Shown in pieces: positions 1 through 6,941 of a stretch of 64,000 nt of DNA (positions are counted from its first letter, which is position 1; every line of letters starts with the position of its first letter). This stretch comes from Microvirga pakistanensis (lineage in GTDB: Bacteria; Pseudomonadota; Alphaproteobacteria; Rhizobiales; Beijerinckiaceae): NCBI RefSeq assembly GCF_004458765.1, contig NZ_SPJX01000184.1, forward strand, positions 417,371 through 481,370. The letters run 5' to 3'. The translations under genes were made by a program, and so were the position numbers. The notes beneath the pieces are model-generated. The model was not told where the DNA came from and did no database searches. It was given only the letters and a program-made list of their open reading frames with translations.

Positions 1-90
1 CGTGATGGCATTTCGGCTGCTGAGGTTCGTCCCCATCGCGAGCAGTCGGCTTTTTGGGTCAGAAAACTCGGACGCGTTGAGGAAGGACAT
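1..90 (-). CDS. 5' end of an unidentified gene running off the window
   Basis: An open frame of 30 codons starts at ATG (90) and runs to the window edge without a stop; it begins MSFLNASEFSDPKS. A strong ribosome-binding site, AGGAGGAG, lies about 7 bases upstream of the ATG, which is the main reason to believe it. It is codirectional with the PAAR and DUF4123 genes and lies 137 bp downstream of the DUF4123 stop. In T6SS cargo modules the gene after a DUF4123 adaptor is often the effector it loads, so this may be an effector. Thirty residues are too few to name a family. Confidence 0.45.
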   Translation of the reverse strand, partial: MSFLNASEFSDPKSRLLAMGTNLSSRNAIT

Positions 91-227
91 GAAGGCTCTC
101 CTCCTGCATTCAAGCTGAGGATACGGGACGCTTCGAAAGTTTCCAAGTAGAATGGGAGTCGCCCGTGGAGCAGCGGACGTTTGGCGACTCCGTCGTCTAC
201 TGCGATCAAGACATTGTCGCCTTGAGC

Positions 228-755
228 CTACCGGCCGATCACAACCGTATCGCCTTGACGCTGAAAGACCAGAAGGTCCGCCCCATCCTCGGCCTCTATC
301 CAGTAAGTTGTTGCGTATTGGAACCAGAAGTCGAGTTCTTCACTGCTGCAGCCTGGGAGGTAGTCCCGGAGCACGCGTGGATCGTAGAATCTGAAAAGGA
401 CACGGCGTCCGTCCGGCAGGGCGACCTCCAAGCGCTTGCGGAGATGGCGCCACATCGTCCCGAAATCGGCCTGCGCCCGGAACATGATGCCCCACGACTG
501 GCCTCGGCCTTCTGTAGCCCAGCGCTTCGTGAACGCGTCTTCTGGTTCGAGTAGCACGAGGTAGGGCGCGGCGCGCTCGATCTGCGGCTCGAGCGGCCCG
601 GCGAAGAGGCAAGCACACGGTCGGCCTAGGGTTCGTAAATGTCCATGGAGGGAGGGATCGCGGGCGCCATCGACAATGGCGTAGAACGACGTGGATTGTG
701 GCTTCGTCTGGCCTTGGCTCAGGAAGTGCTTGGCCGGATCGCTGGTCTCGTTCAC
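228..755 (-). CDS. DUF4123 domain protein, T6SS effector adaptor/chaperone
   Basis: About 175 residues covering a DUF4123 domain. Recognisable family features are an N-terminal 'YAIVDGA' strand, 'APYLVLLEP', 'WGIMFRAQADF', and a central 'LPDGRRVLFRFYDPRVLRDYLP' block whose FRFYDPRV core is typical. DUF4123 proteins (Tap/Tec class) load effectors onto VgrG or PAAR spikes in the cytoplasm before firing. The GTG start at 755 overlaps the stop of the PAAR gene (GTGA), which implies translational coupling. An upstream ATG at 794 would give a longer overlap and is less likely. The pairing with a PAAR gene and the nearby RHS toxin supports an adaptor role; which effector it serves is inference. Confidence 0.8.
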   Translation of the reverse strand: MNETSDPAKHFLSQGQTKPQSTSFYAIVDGARDPSLHGHLRTLGRPCACLFAGPLEPQIERAAPYLVLLEPEDAFTKRWATEGRGQSWGIMFRAQADFGTMWRHLRKRLEVALPDGRRVLFRFYDPRVLRDYLPGCSSEELDFWFQYATTYWIEAEDGADLLVFQRQGDTVVIGR

Positions 756-1210
756 CCGTTCTCTGCCTTCCTGGCGAGCGCCTGCTGGTAGCATTTCTCA
801 CAGAACGGCTTTCCATCCCGTGAGGCCCGCTCCAGCGCACCGAGCTGGGTTTCCGACGAGACGCCGAGCAGGTTGCCGGCCGTTTGATCGCCGGGTGCGG
901 GCGCACCTCCGCCCGCTTGGTCTCCGATTAAAACGGTAGCGAGACCCGTAGTGATGATGCCACCGTGGGATGTGGTATCGCCGACACGAGCTGCATTCAG
1001 TCCGCCGATGAAGACGCTGGTCGAGCCCTTCACGATCAGGTCGGGTGGCCCGGCGCAAACACACATGTCGGTGATCCTTGCGGCCGGAAGACCGCCGATC
1101 AGGACGGTCGGCATGCAGGGCCCCGAGATCGGACCTCCGACATGCGGCACGACTCCGGTCACCATGGGACAGGTGTGCAGATCGGTCAAACGCGCGGCGG
1201 GCATGCCCAT
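752..1210 (-). CDS. PAAR-domain T6SS spike protein with CxxC tail
   Basis: Encodes 152 residues. Residues 1-100 show the PAAR/DUF4150 pattern: MPAARLTD at the start, 'HVGGPI', 'VLIGGLPAARITDMCVCAGPPDLI', and repeated 'VFIGGLNAARVGD' and 'ATVLIG' turns. PAAR proteins cap the VgrG trimer and sharpen the T6SS tip. The ATG at 1210 is chosen because GGAGGT lies 7 bases upstream; the frame stays open far upstream, but that part is antisense to the RHS gene. After the PAAR fold comes a low-complexity linker and a C-terminal CEKC motif (PFCEKCYQQ), unusual for a bare PAAR protein and possibly metal-binding. It overlaps the DUF4123 gene by 4 bases and is divergent from the RHS gene across a 144-bp gap. 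Confidence 0.85.
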   Translation of the reverse strand: MGMPAARLTDLHTCPMVTGVVPHVGGPISGPCMPTVLIGGLPAARITDMCVCAGPPDLIVKGSTSVFIGGLNAARVGDTTSHGGIITTGLATVLIGDQAGGGAPAPGDQTAGNLLGVSSETQLGALERASRDGKPFCEKCYQQALARKAENG

Positions 1211-1354
1211 TCGTGGCACCTCCACTGATCGCTCACGATTATCGCCGCGTGGGGCCCGGTTATTCAAGAGATATCTAGACACCCCGAGCAGTGAGGATCT
1301 ACGCTCACGGTTACGCCTCGAATTTCCGGAGGTGGGCCTGGATACTCGCGAGAC
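1211..1354. promoter_or_regulatory. Divergent intergenic region between PAAR and RHS genes
   Basis: The 144 bp separate the PAAR start (minus) from the RHS start (plus) and must hold the promoters of both transcription units. No convincing -35/-10 pair or operator could be picked by eye. Assigned by position only. Confidence 0.35.
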
Positions 1355-4345
1355 ATGAGCGGGCCGACGCGCATTGAGTCGGAGCAGATTGATCTGTTGG
1401 CGCGCCAGCTCCAACGGCGCCAGATCCTCGGCCATTTTCGGCGGCTCGGGATAGCAGTCGAACCCAGTGCGCTTCGCAACGTCTTCCATCTGCGCGATGC
1501 GGAGAACCGCTCTGCCCAGGTTGCCTTCCGCGACGACGGAGCTGTTCAGACTCGCTCGGCGGCTGGCCGGATCACCACCTACCGGTTCAACGCCGAGGGC
1601 GAACTGGTCGGCCGCACCGAGCCAGGCGGTCTCGTAGTGACGAGCGAGGTCGAGCCCGCAACCGGAGCGCGCAGGATCTCCCGTCAGGGATATGGCGAAT
1701 TCCGCATATGCCAAGATCCTTTCGGCCTGCCGGAAGCCATTGAGTATCCGGACGGGACGTCCGTTCGCTTCGACCAGGACCGGCCGGGCGGCGAAGGGAT
1801 CCACGACCAGGCTGATCAGGTGACGATCTGCGAGCGCGACGAGGATGGAGAGGTCACTGCCATCATCGACCGCAACGGCTGCCGGACGGACATGGTCGAG
1901 ATCGTCGAGGAGGGACGACGGACCCTCCAGGTCACGCAGGCGGACGGGACCAGGAACGTCTTCGTGCTCGGATCCGAGGGCGGCCTGAAGGAGTGGTGGG
2001 TCAACGGTGCGTGCGTCGCGACCTATGCGATGGGAGAGGGCCCGCTTCCGGAGTCTGCAAACTTCGCCGACGGCCACTGGGTCAGGTTCGAGAAGAAGGA
2101 TGGCCGGATCGTCACGGCTGAGAGCCCGAACAGCCGCGTCAGCCTCATCTATGACGCGGCAGGCCGCCTCGTGGAGGAGGACCAGAACGGGATCAAGGTC
2201 CGCTACCAGCGGGACAGGACGGGCCTACTGACCGCGATCGTTCTGCCCGACGGAGAGTGGCTCGGCTTTGCCTATGATGGCGACGGGCGCCTGGCAAAGG
2301 TGAGGGACTGGAGCGGGGCAGTGACGACGCTCGCGTGGGCCCCGACGGGCCAGATGTCCAACCTCTCGCACCCGAATGGCGTCTCGACGGCCATCCAGTC
2401 GAATCCGCTCGGCTTGGTAACCGAAGCCAGGACGACCTCGACCCGGACCGAGACGGCCGTCTGCGCGCTCGCGTACCAGTACGACGCGATGGATCGCGTG
2501 ATCGCGATGACCGAGGATGGGGCGGCGCGCCATTTCCGCTACGATCCGGTGGGCCGGCTCACCGCCGTCGAGGCGCCGGACCCGGCGCTTGCAGAGGCCT
2601 GGACCCTCGACCCGATGGGAAACCGCCGGTTCGAGAATGGCGCGCCGGTCTCGGTCGATTGCATGAACCGGGTCACCGGCGGGGCGGCGGGCGCGGCGCG
2701 CTACGATGCGCTCGGGCGCACCATTGCGGTCGCGACGCCGCGGGGGCCGGCCCAGCTGAGCTACAACGGCCAGGGCCAGCTCGTCCGGGCCGAAATCGCC
2801 GGCCGCGTCGTGGCGGAGTACGCCTATGATGCGTTCGGCCGACGGATCTCGAAGAAGGTCAACGGCCGGGTCACGCGTTACCTTTGGGCCGGTCAGTCCC
2901 TCCTCTGCGAGTGGGCGGAAGGTGGGGAAGGACCTTGGACCCGACGCGACCACCTCGTCCTGCCGGACCTCTTCGTTCCCCTCGCAATGCGGGTGGACGG
3001 CCGAATCTACCGGCAGCACACGGACCACCGCGGCGCGCCTCTTGCGATGACGGACGAGTCGGGCGCGGTGGTCTGGCGCGCAAAGTCCAAGGCGTTCGGC
3101 GAGGCCGTTGTCCTGCACGCGACCGTCACAAATCCGTGGCGCCTCCCGGGCCAGTATCGCGACGACGAGACGGGCCTGCACTACAACCTCGCGCGTTACT
3201 ACTACCCAAGCATGGGTCGCTACCTGACATTCGACCCAGCCTTTGACCCGAGCGGCGGCGGCAACTTCTACCTCTACGCTGCCGGCGACCCGATCAACGG
3301 CGCCGACCCCACAGGCGAGATCCTGCCGATCGTAGCCGCGATCCTCATCGGTGCGGCCATCGGTGCTGTGATGGGTGCGGCCTTCAAGGCCTGGGAGACG
3401 CGCGGACAGCCTTGGGACGCTAACCGGTGGAGCGAGATCGGCAAGGGAGCGCTGATCGGCGGCGCCATTGGCGCACTGAGCGGCGCCGTTGGGTTCGCTG
3501 TCGCAGCAGGCCTCGGGGCGGCCGGCATGACGGCGGCCGCTGGCATAGGCACAGCGATGGGTGTCGGTGCAATCGAGGGCGCCGTTACGAGTGTTGTCGA
3601 GACCTGCGCGGAAGCCGCTTACTACGACCGCGCGGTCAGCAATGAAGACCTCCTGAAGAATGCACTACTTGGGGCCGGGATGGGTGCTGTCACTGCTGGC
3701 GTTGGCGGCGTCTTCGCCGCGCGCGCAGCTCGCAAGGCGGCGCAGGAGGCTGCTGAGAAGGCTGCCAAAGAGGCGGCGGAGAAGATGGCGCAGGAGGCGG
3801 CCGAGAAAGCGGCCAAGAGGGCCCGGCTCAATAAGCACAAGGCCGATGTCGATGCCCAGAGGGCTACGTATGAGAAGAAACTGAGCGAACTCGAAGCGGC
3901 GGGCGCAAGTAGAAAGGCAAAAGCACACCCGAAAAGGAAAATCACAGAGGCTAAAGGAGAGCGTGCTGCCGCGGACCTAATAGAGAAAAATCACCCTGAG
4001 CTGGAGATGGTACAGGGTTTCAAACCTGGCACAGGCTTCGACCAAGTCTATGTAAAGAAAAACCCAGATGGCAGCGTTGCAGAGTACGTCATTGTTGAGG
4101 CGAAGGGCCCTGGCGCCACATTGAGCAAGAACGCTAAGAAGGGCGAGCAGATGTCGCAAGATTGGGTCCGCAGAACCGTGGACGAGATGAGGAACTCCAG
4201 TGACGCAGAGAAAAGAAAGCTCGGATCCGAGCTACGGGCGGCGCTTTTTACAGGATCGCCGCCCGTCCGGGGTAAGGTCATCCAAGCCGACGACCATGGG
4301 ATTGGGCATGAATTGCCATGCCCAAACGGCGGTAAATATAACTGA
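1355..4345 (+). CDS. RHS-repeat polymorphic toxin with C-terminal restriction-endonuclease-fold domain
   Basis: A 996-residue RHS/YD-repeat protein. YD repeats ('YDAMDRV', 'RYDPVGRL', 'YDAFGRR') run from about residue 90 to 530. The conserved RHS-associated core, with 'GQYRDDETGLHYNLARYY' and ending in ADPTG, lies near 610-652; cleavage after this core normally frees the toxin. A Gly/Ala-rich hydrophobic segment (655-790) and an Ala/Lys/Glu coiled coil (790-865) follow. The last 130 residues carry 'GTGFDQVYV' and 'IVEAKGPG', a D...ExK arrangement fitting PD-(D/E)xK nuclease toxins. No PAAR domain is fused at its N-terminus; the PAAR gene is separate and divergent. Base composition falls from about 3900 onward, consistent with toxin-tip exchange. 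DNase activity is inferred from the motif. The ATG at 1355 has only a weak ribosome-binding site. Confidence 0.85.
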   Translation: MSGPTRIESEQIDLLARQLQRRQILGHFRRLGIAVEPSALRNVFHLRDAENRSAQVAFRDDGAVQTRSAAGRITTYRFNAEGELVGRTEPGGLVVTSEVEPATGARRISRQGYGEFRICQDPFGLPEAIEYPDGTSVRFDQDRPGGEGIHDQADQVTICERDEDGEVTAIIDRNGCRTDMVEIVEEGRRTLQVTQADGTRNVFVLGSEGGLKEWWVNGACVATYAMGEGPLPESANFADGHWVRFEKKDGRIVTAESPNSRVSLIYDAAGRLVEEDQNGIKVRYQRDRTGLLTAIVLPDGEWLGFAYDGDGRLAKVRDWSGAVTTLAWAPTGQMSNLSHPNGVSTAIQSNPLGLVTEARTTSTRTETAVCALAYQYDAMDRVIAMTEDGAARHFRYDPVGRLTAVEAPDPALAEAWTLDPMGNRRFENGAPVSVDCMNRVTGGAAGAARYDALGRTIAVATPRGPAQLSYNGQGQLVRAEIAGRVVAEYAYDAFGRRISKKVNGRVTRYLWAGQSLLCEWAEGGEGPWTRRDHLVLPDLFVPLAMRVDGRIYRQHTDHRGAPLAMTDESGAVVWRAKSKAFGEAVVLHATVTNPWRLPGQYRDDETGLHYNLARYYYPSMGRYLTFDPAFDPSGGGNFYLYAAGDPINGADPTGEILPIVAAILIGAAIGAVMGAAFKAWETRGQPWDANRWSEIGKGALIGGAIGALSGAVGFAVAAGLGAAGMTAAAGIGTAMGVGAIEGAVTSVVETCAEAAYYDRAVSNEDLLKNALLGAGMGAVTAGVGGVFAARAARKAAQEAAEKAAKEAAEKMAQEAAEKAAKRARLNKHKADVDAQRATYEKKLSELEAAGASRKAKAHPKRKITEAKGERAAADLIEKNHPELEMVQGFKPGTGFDQVYVKKNPDGSVAEYVIVEAKGPGATLSKNAKKGEQMSQDWVRRTVDEMRNSSDAEKRKLGSELRAALFTGSPPVRGKVIQADDHGIGHELPCPNGGKYN
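4302..4325 (+). other. Perfect 9-bp hairpin at the 3' end of the toxin gene
   Basis: TTGGGCATG pairs with CATGCCCAA across a 6-base loop, ending about 20 bases before the RHS stop codon. No T-run follows, so it is not a standard terminator. It could weakly attenuate or protect the toxin-immunity mRNA; this is speculative. Confidence 0.35.
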
Positions 4346-4383
4346 AACGAACTGCTGCCACGTTGAACAAACCGGAGTCAGAT

Positions 4384-5163
4384 ATGGGTTTGCGCCTTAA
4401 CAAAATCTCTGATGCGGTCATCAGAGAAAACCTTCTTCAAAGTATAGCATTGTTACAGAGTCTCCAAGAGACAGCGGCCCCTGAAGCTGGTCGACAACGC
4501 GAACGTCACCTTGTTTCAATTGCGGATCTGAACTTCGAGATTGGCACAATGACTTACCAGCAAGAGGGTTCTCCAGCCGAAGTCCGCGCTGCACTAGCCA
4601 AGGCGGGGCAGTACTTTTTAGAGGGCATACATGGGCGACAGCCACCAAATGCGACTGATTCACGGAATCCCTACGAGTTCGAGAAGGCAATAAGCCTAGT
4701 CGTCTGCTTCTGTGATACCTCCTTCCGGAAATCACTTGGATCATTTCGTGAGGATAAGTACAGATACCCACCGCATCTGGAGACTCAACTCTTTGGTGAG
4801 TACCTGGTTGAACTGATAAAATTTCTGAGCAGAGGCACTCTAGATGCAGAGGTCTTAGCATCTGTCATCAAACGCGCTAAGGCTGATTCGGCGTCCCGCG
4901 ATGATCATGTCTTCACCCTCGCAAAGGCTCGCGGCTTGCAGGCACTCCAGGCCGGCAATGTCAGCGAGTGGGAGCGTGCGGTTGTGGAGCTCGTTGACGC
5001 GCACCGCGACGAGGCACTTAAGGGGGAGTACAAGCTTCTAGCGGACGGCTTTATCGCGCTGCCAGCCCTTATGCTTGCTCGCCTCGGAATGGAGAGAGGA
5101 TATACCTGTAGGGTGAATTCACCGTACCTTCCATTTGGACTCTTGGTAGACATACCCGCATGA
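4384..5163 (+). CDS. Probable immunity protein, Imm49-like, all-alpha
   Basis: A 259-residue, mostly helical protein encoded 38 bp after the toxin gene. The position directly behind an RHS toxin tip is the classical place for the cognate immunity protein. The C-terminal 'VNSPYLPFGLLVD' and the overall helical pattern resemble Imm49, a family often found beside nuclease toxins; this family call is from memory of its features and is moderate. The ATG at 4384 is preferred because GGAG lies 6 bases upstream; a TTG at 4363 is an alternative. The gene is AT-richer than the RHS body, matching the toxin tip. It overlaps the next gene by 4 bases (ATGA), so the two are likely cotranslated. Confidence 0.65.
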   Translation: MGLRLNKISDAVIRENLLQSIALLQSLQETAAPEAGRQRERHLVSIADLNFEIGTMTYQQEGSPAEVRAALAKAGQYFLEGIHGRQPPNATDSRNPYEFEKAISLVVCFCDTSFRKSLGSFREDKYRYPPHLETQLFGEYLVELIKFLSRGTLDAEVLASVIKRAKADSASRDDHVFTLAKARGLQALQAGNVSEWERAVVELVDAHRDEALKGEYKLLADGFIALPALMLARLGMERGYTCRVNSPYLPFGLLVDIPA

Positions 5164-5612
5164 GTGAGACATTCTCCTACTACGTCATTGATGAGCGAAA
5201 GCTTTCAAGGAATGGCGATGGCCTAAGTGATCGGCAGCGCTTTGAGCGGTTGATTGCTGAGGTGAAGCGCTGGGGCGCGCTGTGGGCGCAGATTGAACTC
5301 GATGAACTCACATTCATGTATGCTCTCGAGGCGATTGATGCGCATGTTGGCGGAGAGAAATTCATTCCGGTCCTTACATTCAATAATTCACCTGGAAATG
5401 TGCTCGGGAATGATCCTGGCACTTCAAGCATCGGCTACTTCAACCCCGAGCAAGCAGCTGATTTAGATTTCGTGGTTTCTGACTTGTCTGGTGAAGAAAT
5501 TGATGATCCCCGCGTCGACCAGGAGATCATCGAAAATGTTCTGCATGCGATACAGTTGTCGTCTAGAGAGGCGGCAAAGAGAGGGCATGCGCTGGCTGTC
5601 CTCCATGGGTAG
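5160..5612 (+). CDS. Second small protein of the immunity operon, possibly DUF1877-like
   Basis: A 150-residue acidic cytoplasmic protein with no signal peptide or membrane segment. Its start overlaps the preceding immunity gene (ATGA). The 'GYFNPEQAADLDFVVSDL' segment followed by a C-terminal helix ending 'AAKRGHALAVLHG' resembles DUF1877 (YfbM-like) proteins, which occur as accessory or immunity genes in polymorphic toxin loci. The resemblance is weak. It is either a second immunity protein or a leftover from an earlier toxin-immunity pair. An IS630 copy begins 11 bp after its stop codon. Confidence 0.55.
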   Translation: MSETFSYYVIDERKLSRNGDGLSDRQRFERLIAEVKRWGALWAQIELDELTFMYALEAIDAHVGGEKFIPVLTFNNSPGNVLGNDPGTSSIGYFNPEQAADLDFVVSDLSGEEIDDPRVDQEIIENVLHAIQLSSREAAKRGHALAVLHG

Positions 5613-5622
5613 AAAAGCCGTT

Positions 5623-6675
5623 TAGAGCACCGGACTGGAAATCCGACTCCCGGGGTTTTGGGCTGGTGCGATCTGTGATTCACTCTGTCGAACGGGAGGT
5701 GGATCATGGGTCACTGCTATTCTCTCGATCTTCCGGTGCGGGTGGCTGACTTCGTCGAGGCGGGCCATTCCTGCCGGGCGGCGGCCCGCCACTTTGGGGT
5801 CAGTGACAGCTGTGCCATCAAGCTGGTGCGGCGAACGCGGGACACCGGCTCGCCAGCGCCGGCCCGTCAGGGCCGTCCGCCAGGAGGCGGCAAGCTAGTG
5901 CCCTATGAGAGCTTCCTGATCCAGACCGTCGAGAGGCCTGCCATCACCATGCCCGAACTCGCCAAAAGGCTGCTGGACAAGCACGAGGTCGTCGCAGCCC
6001 CGGCGATGCTCTCGCGCTTCCTGTGCCGGTGCGGCTTCACGTTCGAATAAACAGCTGATGGCTTCGGAATGCGCACGCGCCGACGTGCGGGATGAGCGCC
6101 GGGTCTGGCACGCCCAGCGTCAGGCCCGCATGCGCGAGCAGCCGCACCGCTTGGTGTTTCTCGATGAGACCTACGTCAACACCAAGATGACCCGGCTGCG
6201 CGGGCGCTCGCGCAAAGGCCAGCGGTTGCGCATGAGCGCTCCCTTCGGGCATTGGACAACCAACACTTTCATTGCTGGGCTGCGCTGCCATGAGCTGAGC
6301 GCGCCGTGGATCATTGACGGCCCGATCACCCGGTTGGCGTTCGAGGCTTACATCGAGACACAACTCGCGCCGAGCCTGCACAAAGGCGACGTGGTGATCC
6401 TCGACAACTTAGCCGCCCACAAGAGCGAGAAGGCCGCGCAGTGTCTGAAGCAACGCGGCGCCTGGTTCCTGTTCCTGCCCCCGTACAGTCCAGACATGAA
6501 CCCAATTGAGCAGGCCTTCGCCAAGATAAAGGCACACCTGCGCAAGGCCGAGGCCCGAACGTTCGACGCGCTCTGGCGCGCTCTCGGCGACATCTGCGAT
6601 TTGTTTGAGCCACAGGAGTGCTGGAACTTCCTCAGGGCTGCCGGATATGCGCCCGTGTAAGCGTCCGATGCTTTA
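5623..6675 (+). mobile_element. IS630-family insertion sequence
   Basis: The ends are an imperfect terminal inverted repeat: TAGAGCACCGGAC on the left (from 5623) and its near-complement GTCCGATGCTTTA on the right (to 6675), 11 of 13 bases matching. Both ends carry the TA dinucleotide that IS630/Tc1-mariner elements duplicate. The element is about 1.05 kb, usual for the family, and contains one transposase gene broken by a frameshift. Confidence 0.8.
5706..6660 (+). pseudogene. IS630 transposase, split by a +1 frameshift
   Basis: The first frame (5706-6050, 114 residues) is the helix-turn-helix half ('AARHFGVSDSCAIKLVRR'). The second frame (6058-6660) is the DDE catalytic half, with 'FLDETYVN', '[11 protein letters not shown]' and '[11 protein letters not shown]' supplying the D, D and E residues. 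The halves join if one base is removed at GAATAAACAG near 6046-6052 (GAA AAA CAG in the likely ancestor), so the TAA stop probably comes from a single-base insertion. IS630 relatives sometimes use programmed frameshifting, so residual activity cannot be excluded. Confidence 0.75.
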
Positions 6676-6941
6676 GAGCTTGTCCAAGCCTGTCCCGTCA
6701 TGCTGCATTCTCTCCTCACGTAATGACTGGTAAAATTGAGCTAATGACGTCACGCAGAAGGATAAGAGTAGCGTGAGGGTTTGGCGAGCAGACGAGTCAC
6801 AATAAGGGGTTGCTGGCGCTTAGTCTTGCATCTGCACACTCGCTAATCGCTGTAAGCATTGCGCTAAGCCCTGATTACCTCAAACCATGACCGACGGCCC
6901 GCGCGTACGACTTGATGCCGATCACGGGACAGCGGCCAAAA

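Noticed and set aside
1211..2077. N-terminal extension of the PAAR frame on the minus strand (441 codons in total)
   Set aside because: The extension is antisense to the RHS gene, Arg/Pro-rich, and not PAAR-like; the ATG at 1210 has its own GGAGGT site.
2225..3181. Minus-strand open frame of 318 codons
   Set aside because: Shadow of the GC-rich RHS gene; Arg/Ala-rich translation without domains.
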